Positions 35,143 through 44,084 of a DNA stretch of 64,000 bases are shown one piece after another. The notes beneath the pieces are model-generated. The model saw only the letters and a program-made list of their open reading frames with translations. It searched no databases and was not told the origin of the DNA. The translations under genes and the position numbers were made by a program. This DNA comes from CAVVJA01 sp963801715 (GTDB taxonomy: Bacteria > Actinomycetota > Actinomycetes > Mycobacteriales > Jatrophihabitantaceae). Every line of letters begins with the position of its first letter. Position 1 is the first letter of the stretch. The stretch spans positions 124,001-188,000 of the forward strand of contig CAWDGB010000001.1 in NCBI GenBank assembly GCA_963801715.1. Reading direction: 5' to 3'.

Positions 35143-35850
35143 ATGGCAGGATCAATTGCAGGAAGGGACCGAACTTGCTTGGAGCGGTCAGAAACCCGCG
35201 CTGACGATCCGTTCAGTGGTCGGCGCCCAACCAGTCACGAACGGCTGACAGGACTGCCCTGGGATGCTTCCTACCACGATGGCCCTGCCCCTTGGGATAT
35301 TGGCCAGCCGCAGCCAGCAATAGCACGTTTGGCATCCGAAGGTGGATTCACCGGAGCGGTGCTCGATGCGGGCTGCGGGACCGGCGAGAACGCTCTTCAC
35401 GTCGCCTCGCTGGGATTGTCCGTTCTCGGCGTTGACGTGGCTCCGACGGCAATTGCGATCGCCCGAGCGAAGGCCGACAGCCGTGGGATCACGGTTGAGT
35501 TCGCTGAAGCTGACGCGTTCCACCTGCAGCGTTTGGGGCGCAAGTTTCGAACGGTGCTCGACTGCGGACTGTTCCACACCTTCGACGGCCATGAGCGACC
35601 GGGATACGTGGCGAGCTTAGCGTCGGTGACCGAGCACGATGGGACGCTGTACGTCTTGTGCTTCAGTGACAATGGTCCCCATACTGGCCCGCACCCCATC
35701 AGCCGGGACGAGCTGAGAGCGGCGTTCACCCCCAGCGATGGCTGGAATGTCGTCGCCATCGAACCGGACCGGGTTCAAACGAGATACCACGATGACGGCG
35801 CACCGGCGTGGTTCGCCACAATCAAACGGATCACGCAGCCGCCCGTCTGA
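35143..35850 (+). CDS. class I SAM-dependent methyltransferase
   Basis: A 235-residue Methyltransf_25-type protein. LPWDASYHDGPAPWDIGQPQPAI (about residues 42-64) is the N-terminal motif seen in small thiol or chloride-type methyltransferases. Motif I is VLDAGCGTGENALHVASLG, followed by VLGVDVAPTAI. TVLDCGLFHTF comes from motif II, and a late VLCFSDN completes the fold. It resembles the thiopurine/thiol methyltransferase-like group of actinobacteria. Substrate unknown. The gene is on the same strand as mptB but probably separately transcribed. Confidence 0.85.
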   Translation: MAGSIAGRDRTCLERSETRADDPFSGRRPTSHERLTGLPWDASYHDGPAPWDIGQPQPAIARLASEGGFTGAVLDAGCGTGENALHVASLGLSVLGVDVAPTAIAIARAKADSRGITVEFAEADAFHLQRLGRKFRTVLDCGLFHTFDGHERPGYVASLASVTEHDGTLYVLCFSDNGPHTGPHPISRDELRAAFTPSDGWNVVAIEPDRVQTRYHDDGAPAWFATIKRITQPPV

Positions 35851-35903
35851 TGGCGGAGGCACGTCGCAAACGACAGCGACGCGGACTTTCGTCGGTTGTC
35901 GAT

Positions 35904-36191
35904 TCACTGCTTCTGTCGAATACGGGCCACCTCCCGCCGGATCTGATCCTCATCGAACTCAGCTGGATGCCAGACATCCCATGCATTCATGACCACACCG
36001 ATGCCCCAACCAACCATGGGAAAGATCGGCCAGAAGAATCCACCGGAGTTGGTTATCGCCCAGATCAGGACGATGAACGAGTTCACGAGGACATACACCA
36101 ACAGATGCGACATGAAGTCGCGGCGCTTCTTCAGTTGCTTGACAGCGCGGTCACGCAACGGATCGCCCAGCGCATTCAGGTCACTAGTCAT
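35904..36191 (-). CDS. 2TM-domain small membrane protein
   Basis: A 95-residue protein with the 2TM domain: a basic pre-helix AVKQLKKRRDFMSHLLVYVLVNSFIVLIWAI, a short loop GGFFWPIFPMVGWGIGVVMNAWDVW, and a charged C-terminal helix. The domain is also found fused to histidine kinases, where its role is unknown. The start codon lies at 36191. It is monocistronic and convergent with the methyltransferase gene. Confidence 0.85.
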   Translation of the reverse strand: MTSDLNALGDPLRDRAVKQLKKRRDFMSHLLVYVLVNSFIVLIWAITNSGGFFWPIFPMVGWGIGVVMNAWDVWHPAEFDEDQIRREVARIRQKQ

Positions 36192-36307
36192 GCATATTCA
36201 CCCGCCTTCTCCGCCCAGGCTACGAATGTCGATCAACGCGACCCAGAGTCGTTAGTCCCGAGGCTGCGCCGAGCAACATAGGCACCTTGCGGGTTCAGAT
36301 CGGGTCA

Positions 36308-37192
36308 TCAGTGTCCGGACGGCATGGGTTGTCCCCCTGAGCGGGTCAGTTGGATCACCGCAGTCCCGAGCAGGAGCAGGAGCAGGCCGAGGCCGACGCT
36401 GGCCTCGAGGCTGTGCCGGACGGTCTCGTCGTAGACGAGCACTCCGATGGTGATGCTCGCAAGCGGGTTGACCGTCGCGATGGCCGGCAGGCTGGCGGTC
36501 AGTGGGCCGGCCTGAAAAGCGAGCTGATTCAGAAGGAGCCCGAGAACCCCGATGACGAGCACGGTATACAGCTGCCAGCTGGTCAGCAGGGCGCGCGGGC
36601 CCTGGACCGCGACGTCGCCCACAGCTTTCAGCAATGCGGCCGTTGCCGCGTAGGTGATGCCTACGGCGACGCCGAGCAGCGCTGCGGAGGTTCCGCCGCC
36701 ACGCTGGCGGTGGGCTATTGCGACGCAGCCGGCTGCGAGCACCAGCCCGACGATGCCCGTGATGATTGCTGGAACCCGGTCGGCTCCGACGGTCGTGGAC
36801 GTTCGACCAGCCGTTCCGGCCAGGGCCAGGAACCCGCCGAGGGCGAGGCTGACTACGACCGCCCAGCCCAGCTCACGCTGCCCGATCGGCTGGTGGTGAA
36901 CGGGGCGTAGCAGCAGGGCAAACAGCAGCCCGCTGATGAGCAAGGGCTGCACTACCGCCAGCGCACCGTAATGCAGCGCGACGATTTGCAACATGACGGC
37001 GACGGCGTCCGCCGCGATTCCCGCCAGCCAGAGTCTGTGGACGACGGTAGCGCGCACGAAGTGGCCAACCGCGGTCGGCTGCAGGTTCTGGGCATCGGGG
37101 ACCTCGCTGGCGCTGCGGTGCTTCAGGGAGGTGGCCACGGCGAAGGCAGCCGCCGAGCCGAGGCTCAACACCACTACGAGCCACTGGCCCAT
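36308..37192 (-). CDS. DMT-family (EamA-like) membrane transporter
   Basis: A 294-residue protein with about nine to ten helices in two homologous halves, as in the drug/metabolite transporter superfamily. An unusual N-terminal stretch SAAAFAVATSLKHRSASEVPD follows helix one, a feature of an actinobacterial subgroup described only as DMT or integral membrane proteins. The C-terminal half ends with ASVGLGLLLLLLGTAVIQL. Substrate unknown. Confidence 0.8.
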   Translation of the reverse strand: MGQWLVVVLSLGSAAAFAVATSLKHRSASEVPDAQNLQPTAVGHFVRATVVHRLWLAGIAADAVAVMLQIVALHYGALAVVQPLLISGLLFALLLRPVHHQPIGQRELGWAVVVSLALGGFLALAGTAGRTSTTVGADRVPAIITGIVGLVLAAGCVAIAHRQRGGGTSAALLGVAVGITYAATAALLKAVGDVAVQGPRALLTSWQLYTVLVIGVLGLLLNQLAFQAGPLTASLPAIATVNPLASITIGVLVYDETVRHSLEASVGLGLLLLLLGTAVIQLTRSGGQPMPSGH

Positions 37193-37350
37193 CCCGCTAC
37201 CTCGCCGACGAAAGCATCACATCCGACCTGGAGCCTGGCTCTTATCGTGACCGACCACGCCTGACTTTGGCACCGTGGCAACGCCAAGTGCGACCCAGCC
37301 GTCACTCAGCTGCGAAAGCGTAGGGTCGTCGACCGGATGAAGGGATCCGG

Positions 37351-38577
37351 TTGGCTCCAACGTCGCCGTTTCTGCTGGCTCTGCTGATTGTCGGAGCGGC
37401 CGGCTCAATCGGCTACGCGATCTTCCGGTTGCGCCGATGGTGGACTCGCGTCGCGGCCGCTGCCCTTGGTGTCGTGCTGGCCATGACGTCAGGAGTGGCG
37501 ATGGTGAACGACTTCTACGGGTACTACCAGACGTGGTCAGCTCTCGGCGTCGACTTTCTCGGCATGACACCGGAACTCGGCCGGACCGAACCCGCGCACC
37601 ATTCAGCGGCCGTCGTGCAAACCGGTCGGGTACAGCAGCTGACCCTTTCCGGGACGGTCAGCCGTATCAGCCGGGTTGGCTACGTATACCTACCTCCGCA
37701 GTACTACCTCCCGGCGTATCGGACCGTTCGCTTCCCGGTGCTGGAGCTTCTCCATGGCACGCCCGGGACACCGACCAACTGGCTTGTCCAGCTTCGGGTC
37801 CCGCAACTTATGGACAAACTGATCGCGGCTCGGGAGATGGGCCCGATGGTGTTGGTCATGCCAGCGATCAATCCGTTGAGGAGCAACCACTGGCAGGAGT
37901 GCACGGACGGCCCGCGGGGCCTGGACGACACCTATTTATCGACAGACGTCCGGACAATCATCCGGGCCCGGTACCGAGTGAGCACCGACCCAGCGGAATG
38001 GGGTTTGCTGGGGTATTCCTCTGGCGGCTACTGCGCCGCGAATCTCGCGCTGCGCCATCGAGCCATGTTCGGTGCGGCGGCGATCCTGGACGGCTACTTC
38101 CGAGCGAAGGACGGTCCGGCCGGAACGGCGCTCGGTGGCAAACCGGCCCTCGAAGATGCCAACAGCCCACTAACGATCGCGCGATCGCTCCGCCCTGACA
38201 CCGCGCCGATGCCGGCGTTCTGGATATCCGTCGGAACCGGAGATCGTACGAGCCTGGCGTTCGACAAGGCCTTCGTATCGGCGCTCGAGCGGACCGTCAA
38301 GGTGACTTCGATCCTGCAGCCGGGCGGCCGTCATGACTTCTACACCTTCGCCCACGAACTCCCGCCGGCGCTCACCTGGTCCTGGCCGCAGCTCGCTGCT
38401 CCTGGCCTGCAACGGGCGTTCCCACTGACATCGTCGCCGACAGTGATCGATCTTGCGCCCATACAAGAGCCCCGCAGTCCAGTGGCAGCCCGTTGCCCGA
38501 GGGCAAGCTCCCACCCGAAGGCGGCAAAGCGGGCAACCACGCCACCCGCACGATTGACGACTTCCTGCCGTTCGTGA
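37351..38577 (+). CDS. membrane-anchored esterase (antigen 85/esterase D fold)
   Basis: A protein of about 408 residues. Two N-terminal membrane helices (residues 7-25 and 30-52) are followed by an extracytoplasmic alpha/beta-hydrolase domain of the putative-esterase type. Nucleophile elbow GYSSGG (about residue 224), HGTPGTPTNW oxyanion region, and GGRHDFYTF with the catalytic His are visible. Its fold is that of mycolyltransferases and feruloyl esterases; the substrate is unknown. It starts at TTG 37351 as written. The last 30 or so codons look poor, and another frame ends more plausibly (EGKLPPEGGKAGNH, DDFLPFVSRAF) at 38606, so the C-terminus may be shifted. Confidence 0.8.
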   Translation: MAPTSPFLLALLIVGAAGSIGYAIFRLRRWWTRVAAAALGVVLAMTSGVAMVNDFYGYYQTWSALGVDFLGMTPELGRTEPAHHSAAVVQTGRVQQLTLSGTVSRISRVGYVYLPPQYYLPAYRTVRFPVLELLHGTPGTPTNWLVQLRVPQLMDKLIAAREMGPMVLVMPAINPLRSNHWQECTDGPRGLDDTYLSTDVRTIIRARYRVSTDPAEWGLLGYSSGGYCAANLALRHRAMFGAAAILDGYFRAKDGPAGTALGGKPALEDANSPLTIARSLRPDTAPMPAFWISVGTGDRTSLAFDKAFVSALERTVKVTSILQPGGRHDFYTFAHELPPALTWSWPQLAAPGLQRAFPLTSSPTVIDLAPIQEPRSPVAARCPRASSHPKAAKRATTPPARLTTSCRS

Positions 38578-38724
38578 GCCGGGCCTTCCGGGGGCCGCCG
38601 GGTTAGCCGCAACGAGAGGTATCGGCCGTCACACCCGCGGAAAGCCCGGTCCCGACGGCGATGCACGATGTCATCGCCGCCGGGCCGTCGCACGGTGCTG
38701 CCGAACGACAGCGATCGGGCGCTG

Positions 38725-39069
38725 TCAGCCTTCGTCAGCAGCTTCCGCCTCGGCCTCAGCCTCGGCTTCGGCGATGGCCAGGTCGATCATGAAGCCGAGT
38801 GCCTGCGTAATGTTTGCCGATGCCGACACGACTTGGGGCGTCCCCACGATGGGCGCGATGGCAACCAGAAGGCCCTGCACGTCCTCGAGCGTGATCCCGA
38901 CATCGGCGGCAGTTCCCGCATTCAACACATATGACACCGGGGGCGCGCCGACCGCGACCAACGCGGCGAGGCGGACGAGCATGTGCTCGCGCGCCGGCAA
39001 CGAGCCGCGTTCGATGGATACCGCAGTCATCTCGGCGAGGGCGGAGAGGACGGGGGTTTCTTCGGTCAT
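38725..39069 (-). CDS. carboxymuconolactone decarboxylase-like protein lacking the CxxC
   Basis: A 114-residue protein with the alpha-helical AhpD/CMD fold: LPAREHMLVRLAALVAVGAPPVSYVLNAGTAADVGIT, then LEDVQGLLVAIAPIVGTPQVVSA. AhpD-type members have a redox CxxxC or CxxC in the middle helix; here no cysteine is present, so the peroxidase-type chemistry is excluded. The tail ends in a run of Ala-Glu repeats followed by ADEG, coded by a simple GCC/GCT-GAG repeat near 38727-38772. Function unknown. Confidence 0.8.
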   Translation of the reverse strand: MTEETPVLSALAEMTAVSIERGSLPAREHMLVRLAALVAVGAPPVSYVLNAGTAADVGITLEDVQGLLVAIAPIVGTPQVVSASANITQALGFMIDLAIAEAEAEAEAEAADEG

Positions 39070-39355
39070 CTGGCTTGTCCCTATCGGTCAGGCACCGCGC
39101 GGAGCGCGACGACGGTCGTGGCCGGCTGGACGCCGGCTTAGACATCTTTGCGTATGATCACCAGCCGCGCATCATCCAAATCACGTGAACGCAGGTGCGG
39201 TTAGCCAGCCAGACCGACGAGCTTCCAACCGCTCGGCCAGGACCAGCCATTGCTCGCGTTCTGCAAGATATTGCGGAACGACATCTGCTGCCCGCGCCGC
39301 CCAGAATCGGGTCGCGTCTGCGGAGCGCGATTCACTCCACGGATACGTTGGGGCA

Positions 39356-40561
39356 GTGACCGCCCGACGACTCGGTACCCCCACCGCAGACATCCGCGAC
39401 GCTCGCCTCCTGTTCCCTGCGACGACCAACCGGGCGTACTTCAACACCGCTGCGGTAGGACTCGCCAGCGGCCGGCTCGCGGAGACCTACCACCGGTTCG
39501 TTGACGAGTGGGCGTCCGTCGGCCTCGACTTCCCCCGGGCGGAGCGGTCAGCCGAGAACGCCCGATCAGCGGTGGCCCGGCTGATGGGGGCCGACGTCTC
39601 GGACATTGCGCTGATTCCTTCGGTGTCGTCGGCAGCGGGACTGGTTGCCGCGCAGTTCGGTCAAGCCCGTCCGGGTGACAACGTCGTGATTGGGCAACGG
39701 GAGTACAGCTCCAACCACTTCCCCTGGCGTCAGCTGGTCGACAAGGGATACGAGGTGCGGCAAGTCCCGTTCCGTAATGGCGGCCTCGAACCCGAGGATG
39801 TCGGCGAGCGCATAAACCTGAGCACGAAGCTAGTCGCGTTCAGCGGCGTGCAATCCGCGACCGGCCACCGTTCCGATATTTCGGCGATCAGCCACCTCGC
39901 TCGAAACGTCGGGGCGATTGTGTTCGTTGATGGCTCGCAGCTCGTCGGCGCACTCCCAGTTGCCCACGAATTGCCGCGCGTCGATGTACTGGTGGCACCG
40001 GACCACAAGTTTCTCCTCAACGCTGGCCGTGGTATGGGCTATTGCTACCTCTCGCCAGCGGTGCAACGGCAATTCACCCCGATCAACGCCGGCTGGAGAG
40101 CCGGCGCGGTGCCACTGGAGAGCTTCTTCGGCCCAGAGATGAGGTTGTCAACGACCGCATCCCGTTTCGACAACTCGATCAGTTGGCTCGCCGCAACGGG
40201 CAACGAGACCGCGCTCACCATCTTCGACGACTTCGGGCCGGAGACCGTCTACGCACGCAATCACGAGCTCACGACCACGCTCCGGGCTGCCCTCGCTGAG
40301 GCGGGGTGCGCTCCCGCGGACATGCCGGAGAACAACCGGAGCACGATCGTCACAATCCCTCTCGGCGACCTCGAACTCTTGCGAGTCGTCAGCGCGTTGT
40401 CCGGACAGGGAGTCATCGTCGCGGCGCGGGACGGGAACCTCCGCATCTCGATCCACTTCTACAACCACGAGGACGACATTCGTCGCTTGGCCACGACGCT
40501 CGGAACAGCGGTGCGAGAGAGATCGATTCTGGCTGACCACCTTTATCAGGGTGTGACTTGA
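39356..40561 (+). CDS. class V aminotransferase (cysteine desulfurase-like)
   Basis: A PLP enzyme of about 401 residues. YFNTAAVGLAS at the N-terminus is typical for the group. VDGSQLVGALPV contains the Asp that pairs with the pyridine nitrogen. DHKFLLNAGRGMGY contains the Schiff-base Lys (about residue 218). The C-terminal small domain ends with LRISIHFYNHEDDI. It resembles isopenicillin-N epimerase-like or EgtE-like aminotransferases more than IscS, since no catalytic-cysteine loop is evident. GTG 39356 is chosen where similarity starts; earlier in-frame starts exist. Substrate unknown. Confidence 0.83.
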   Translation: MTARRLGTPTADIRDARLLFPATTNRAYFNTAAVGLASGRLAETYHRFVDEWASVGLDFPRAERSAENARSAVARLMGADVSDIALIPSVSSAAGLVAAQFGQARPGDNVVIGQREYSSNHFPWRQLVDKGYEVRQVPFRNGGLEPEDVGERINLSTKLVAFSGVQSATGHRSDISAISHLARNVGAIVFVDGSQLVGALPVAHELPRVDVLVAPDHKFLLNAGRGMGYCYLSPAVQRQFTPINAGWRAGAVPLESFFGPEMRLSTTASRFDNSISWLAATGNETALTIFDDFGPETVYARNHELTTTLRAALAEAGCAPADMPENNRSTIVTIPLGDLELLRVVSALSGQGVIVAARDGNLRISIHFYNHEDDIRRLATTLGTAVRERSILADHLYQGVT

Positions 40562-41178
40562 CGCAACGGGCCGTTCGTGTCGGGGAACTGGCGCGTGCTC
40601 AACGCCTGCGGGCCTGCGTTGTGGTCCCCGTTGAACGGCGTGACGACGTTGGCGCAGCCGGCCGCGGCCGCGTCTGTGGACGAGTTGAACCAGACTCCGA
40701 TGTGATACTCGTGCACCGGAGCGAACGGCGGATTCGTGGCAGCGTCTGGGAACGGTCGATCGTGCACAGAGGGTGCCGGGCCAGACCCGGGCGCGACCGT
40801 GAAGGTCTCGATGCTGAAGCGACCCACGAAGACTCCGTGTGCGTTTCCGCCGCCGTTCGTTTGCAGGTCCCCCTGATACCACGAGACACCGAACGGCGCG
40901 TTGGGCAATTGGTTGACGAACACGTCGAAATCCGTGTTCCTCGGTAGGCCGTGAGCGTCGATGGTCATGACCTCGACTGGGCCCTGGTTTCTGATCCGGA
41001 CGACTGCATCAGCGGTTGTCAGGCATCCGGCATTGAGCGACGCCGCCGACCGAACGAGCGGAAAGACCGCACGATCATGCGACGGGCTAGCCGCCGTCGC
41101 CGCAGCCGTCATTCCACCGGTCGCGAGGGCCGCTGCGCCGAACAGGGCACCACCGAACCGCAGGCTCTTCTTGTTCAT
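40546..41178 (-). CDS. secreted protein of unknown function
   Basis: A 210-residue protein with a clear signal peptide: KKSLRF, a hydrophobic Ala-rich core and an AAATAAS cleavage region near residue 30. The mature part has one early Cys (NAGCLTTAD) and a late one (AAGCANVV) that could form a disulfide, and VRIRNQGPVEVMTIDAHGLP suggests a beta-rich fold. AGGAGGTAAGC precedes ATG 41178. It is divergent from the ECF sigma gene, and an ECF-like element faces it, so it is a likely target of that sigma factor. The family is not recognised. Confidence 0.75.
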   Translation of the reverse strand: MNKKSLRFGGALFGAAALATGGMTAAATAASPSHDRAVFPLVRSAASLNAGCLTTADAVVRIRNQGPVEVMTIDAHGLPRNTDFDVFVNQLPNAPFGVSWYQGDLQTNGGGNAHGVFVGRFSIETFTVAPGSGPAPSVHDRPFPDAATNPPFAPVHEYHIGVWFNSSTDAAAAGCANVVTPFNGDHNAGPQALSTRQFPDTNGPLRQVTP

Positions 41179-41220
41179 GCTTACCTCCTGATGGGTTGGG
41201 AACAGGTCAGATGCGGTACG

Positions 41221-41288
41221 TACGCACGCAGCATCCCGACCGGTTCCCGGACGACCTGTGGGAACCGCAGCGGCAAATGCTGCGTATC
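41221..41288. promoter_or_regulatory. divergent ECF-type promoters
   Basis: For the sigma gene: GGAAC at 41261-41265, 17 bases, then CGTATC at 41283-41288, followed by TA. For the secreted-protein gene on the minus strand: GGAACC at 41247-41242, then CGTACG starting at 41224 (18 bases after GGAAC). GGAAC with a CGT-type -10 and 16-18 bases between is the classical signature of ECF autoregulated promoters. The minus-strand element is a looser match. Confidence 0.55.
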
Positions 41289-41365
41289 TAGTGGTGTATG
41301 ACAATGCGGCGGGCGTCCTTGAACGCGATAGTCGACCGTTGGGCTGGCCCGCCGGTGCACCCGCC

Positions 41366-42010
41366 GTGACCAGGGGTAGCGTCATTACGGTGGGGGGCGA
41401 CGCCCAATTGGCCGCACAATTCGCCGCTGGCGATCCGGATGCGGTGCGCGCGGTGTATCAGACCTATAGCCGCCTGGTTTATTCCGTTGCGTTCAAGGTG
41501 CTTGGCGACGTCGGCCTTGCGGAAGACGCCACACAGCAGACGTTCGTGCAGGCCTGGCGCGCGGCCGGCAGCTATGACCCGACCCGGGCGCTCGGGCCGT
41601 GGCTCGCCTCGATCGCGCGGCGCGCAGCGATCGACGTCTACCGCCGGACCCGACGTCATCAGACGCAGTACGGCCTCGATTCCGTCGATGCTGCGCTGTC
41701 CAGTCCACCGCCCTCCGCCGAGCAGATCTACGAGGTGTGGGAAGTCCGCCGTGCCATCGACGCCCTGCCGGCCGACGATCGCGAACTCGTTCGGCTTCAG
41801 CACTTCCTAGGCCTCAGCCATGCCGAAATAGCAGATCGCCTGGATATCCCGGTCGGCACCGTGAAGTCGCGCACGTTCCGAGTGCACCGCCGGTTGGTTG
41901 GCATGCTGGGCCACCTTCGGGGTGATACCGACGATGCCGTCGTGGGAATCGACCATTCGCCGGCGCAGCATTCTCAAACAAACGCAAAGGAGGTGATACC
42001 TGATGAGTGA
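41366..42010 (+). CDS. ECF-family RNA polymerase sigma factor
   Basis: A sigma-70 ECF protein of 214 residues from GTG 41366. Region 2 includes YQTYSRLVYSVAFKVLGDVGLAEDATQQTFVQAW (core binding and -10 recognition). Region 4 includes ALPADDRELVRLQHFLGLSHAEIADRLDIPVGTVKSRTFRVHRRL (-35 recognition helix). The following gene overlaps its end by eight bases and encodes a membrane anti-sigma factor. A GGAAC-N17-CGTATC element lies 78 bases before the start, so it probably transcribes itself. In-frame starts further upstream are possible but would overlap that promoter. Confidence 0.88.
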   Translation: MTRGSVITVGGDAQLAAQFAAGDPDAVRAVYQTYSRLVYSVAFKVLGDVGLAEDATQQTFVQAWRAAGSYDPTRALGPWLASIARRAAIDVYRRTRRHQTQYGLDSVDAALSSPPPSAEQIYEVWEVRRAIDALPADDRELVRLQHFLGLSHAEIADRLDIPVGTVKSRTFRVHRRLVGMLGHLRGDTDDAVVGIDHSPAQHSQTNAKEVIPDE

Positions 42011-42701
42011 CGAGGACCGCATCGCCTACCTCGCCGGAGACACCGGTGTCTCGCTGGATCCTGCCGAGTTGGCCGAGATGGAAAAGATACGAATCGCTTT
42101 GGCCGACGAAGCTAGCTGGGTCGAACCCGACGCCAGTTTGGAGCAGCGCATCATCGAGGCCGTTACGGCGGACGTCGCCTCGGCGCGGTCGCACCCTGCG
42201 GAGACCTCGAGGCCACCCAGCCAGCCACCAGTAGTGACGCACATCGCTCACCACAGATCGCGGCGGATGCGTTACAGCATCATCGGTATCGCAGCGGCGA
42301 TCGTTCTCGCAGTAGGCCTCGCGGTCGGGCTCACCGTGGGTCTTTCCGGTCAAGGCAGCCGGGCCGTAGCCTATTCGGCGTCCCTGACCGGTACGCAGCT
42401 GGAACCGAGCGCGTCGGGAACGGCTGCGCTTACCCGAACCCAGAGCGGATGGCGGATTCACGTCAAAGCGACGGGGCTTCCGCGCCGAGACAACGGTCAG
42501 TACTACGAAGCGTGGCTCAAGAACTCCGCCGGGGTCGTCGTGCCGATCGGCACTTTCAACGAGGGCGCGGATGTCACGCTGTGGGCGGGCGTCCCACCCA
42601 GCAGCTTCCCGACCCTGACGATCACGCGGCAAACCGTCGAAGGCGGTCCCGCTTCATCTGGGCAGGTCGTTCTCGTGGGCACCACCGAACCTGACAACTG
42701 A
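42003..42701 (+). CDS. membrane anti-sigma factor (RskA-like)
   Basis: A 232-residue protein. A cytoplasmic N-terminus of about 90 residues starts with SDEDRIAYLAGD and would hold the sigma factor. One membrane helix (RYSIIGIAAAIVLAVGLAVGLTVGL, about residues 92-116) leads to an extracytoplasmic anti-sigma-K type domain with YYEAWLKNSAGVVVPIGTF and SFPTLTITRQTVEGGPASSG. There is no zinc-binding HxxxCxxC. It overlaps the sigma gene by eight bases, and GGAGGTGATACC is just upstream. Release of the sigma factor would probably follow regulated proteolysis. Confidence 0.87.
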   Translation: MSDEDRIAYLAGDTGVSLDPAELAEMEKIRIALADEASWVEPDASLEQRIIEAVTADVASARSHPAETSRPPSQPPVVTHIAHHRSRRMRYSIIGIAAAIVLAVGLAVGLTVGLSGQGSRAVAYSASLTGTQLEPSASGTAALTRTQSGWRIHVKATGLPRRDNGQYYEAWLKNSAGVVVPIGTFNEGADVTLWAGVPPSSFPTLTITRQTVEGGPASSGQVVLVGTTEPDN

Positions 42702-42723
42702 GCCGACAGCTCGGTCTCGTCGG

Positions 42724-42858
42724 CTATCTGCGGTTGAGCACCAGCGACACTAGGAATACCACGAATACGGCAATGGCGATCCACCACAGCACATGAATCG
42801 CGAACCCGAGGCCGCCAAGCAGTAAAGCCAGCAGCAGCAGAATGATCACGAGTACCAT
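42724..42858 (-). CDS. tiny hydrophobic membrane protein
   Basis: A 44-residue protein with two membrane helices: VLVIILLLLALLLGGLGF and WWIAIAVFVVFLVSLVL, ending in NRR. Proteins of this size and shape are often annotated as hydrophobic or Lmo0937-like and are stress-inducible in several actinobacteria. GAGGGGACC is spaced properly before ATG 42858. A good sigma-B-type promoter lies about 40 bases upstream. Function unknown. Confidence 0.75.
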   Translation of the reverse strand: MVLVIILLLLALLLGGLGFAIHVLWWIAIAVFVVFLVSLVLNRR

Positions 42859-42904
42859 GTTGGTCCCCTCTCGGGCTGCCCCGACCAGCGTCAACGCCGC
42901 TGTG

Positions 42905-42930
42905 ATACCCCATGAGGGCGAACCCAAAAC
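42905..42930 (-). promoter_or_regulatory. sigma-B/F-type promoter of the small membrane protein
   Basis: On the minus strand GTTT (42930-42927) is followed by 16 bases and GGGTAT (42910-42905). This matches the GTTT-N14-16-GGGTA consensus of general-stress sigma factors. It lies about 47 bases before the ATG at 42858. Confidence 0.65.
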
Positions 42931-42986
42931 GCCGATACGGCGATCGCATCATTCGCCGGGCCGGCCCGAGACTCGGATCGTCGTCG

Positions 42987-43862
42987 CTAGTGTCCTGCAG
43001 CACCAATCCATCGCTGGCCCAGCTCGGCTGTCCACTCGGCCACCAGTTGAGGCGCCGGCGGTGGTTCCGCGACCACGACAACCTCTCTCACGCCAAGCGC
43101 CGCCAAGGCTGGCAGGTCCTTCGGTTCAGTCGGCTTGGTGAAGGGGGCGATCACGATCTCGAGCTCGGACGGGTCACGGCCGTGCTCCGCGCAGAGTCGC
43201 CGCAGCACCTGGACCCGTTCAGCGGTTTCCGTCGGCGACAGGTTGAAGCCATACCATCCGTCACCCCACCGCGCGACTCGGGCCAAGGCGGCGTCGCTGT
43301 TTCCGCCGAGAAGTATCGGTATCTGGCCAGCATCCGGTTTGGGGTAGCAACGAACGGAATCGAAACTGACGAATTCTCCGCTATAGGTGGCCACGTCGTC
43401 AGCCCACAGCCGGCGCATTGCGGCTACGTATTCTGCGGTGCGAGCGGACCGCCGCGCAAAAGGCACACCCAACGCAGCGAATTCCTCGGCCGACCAGCCG
43501 ATTCCGACGCCAAGTGCCACTCGGCCGCCGGACAACCGATCCAGGGAAGCGGCCTGCTTCGCCACGAGAACCGGATTGTGCTCGGGCAGCAACAGCACGC
43601 CGGTCGCCACGCGAATGGTCTGGGTAACCGCAGCGGCAATGCTCAGCGCGATCAGCGGATCCAGCCAGTCGGCATCGCTGGGAACGGCAAGTTGCCCGTC
43701 CTCGGCGTAGGGATAGCGAGATGTCGGCCGATCGACGAGAATGACATGTTCGCCGGCCCACAACGAGGCAAATCCGGCTGCCTCTGCGGACGTGGCGATG
43801 GCCCGGAGCACTGCCGGCTGAGCGCCAGGTCCGATGCCGATGGCAGCCAGACCTACTCGCAT
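42987..43862 (-). CDS. LLM-class F420-dependent oxidoreductase
   Basis: A 291-residue luciferase-like TIM-barrel protein. GFASLWAGEHVILV (about residues 30-43), IRVATGVLLLPEHNPVLVAKQAASLDRLSGGRVALGVGIGW and IPILLGGNSDAALARVARWGDGW are typical of TIGR03619-type F420 enzymes. It probably reduces or oxidises a small molecule with coenzyme F420. The start ATG lies at 43862, divergent from the stressosome operon. Substrate unknown. Confidence 0.88.
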   Translation of the reverse strand: MRVGLAAIGIGPGAQPAVLRAIATSAEAAGFASLWAGEHVILVDRPTSRYPYAEDGQLAVPSDADWLDPLIALSIAAAVTQTIRVATGVLLLPEHNPVLVAKQAASLDRLSGGRVALGVGIGWSAEEFAALGVPFARRSARTAEYVAAMRRLWADDVATYSGEFVSFDSVRCYPKPDAGQIPILLGGNSDAALARVARWGDGWYGFNLSPTETAERVQVLRRLCAEHGRDPSELEIVIAPFTKPTEPKDLPALAALGVREVVVVAEPPPAPQLVAEWTAELGQRWIGAAGH

Positions 43863-44084
43863 GGTGGCCCTCCCTAGTGTCGCCGCTGCCGGACGCCGGT
43901 TCGGACGCTCGATGTCCCGCCGCTATCGACAGGTTGATGCCCCCGGCCCGTCTCCGCCGTCCTCGCAGCCGGCGTCCTCGGGACAACGTGACCCGGGCGG
44001 TCGCCTCTAGGCTGGCCCGGCCGCGGGTGAATCGCGTGCTGCTAGCCTGCGCTGGGGCGTCCGTGGCTCGAGGGGGAGGTAGTG

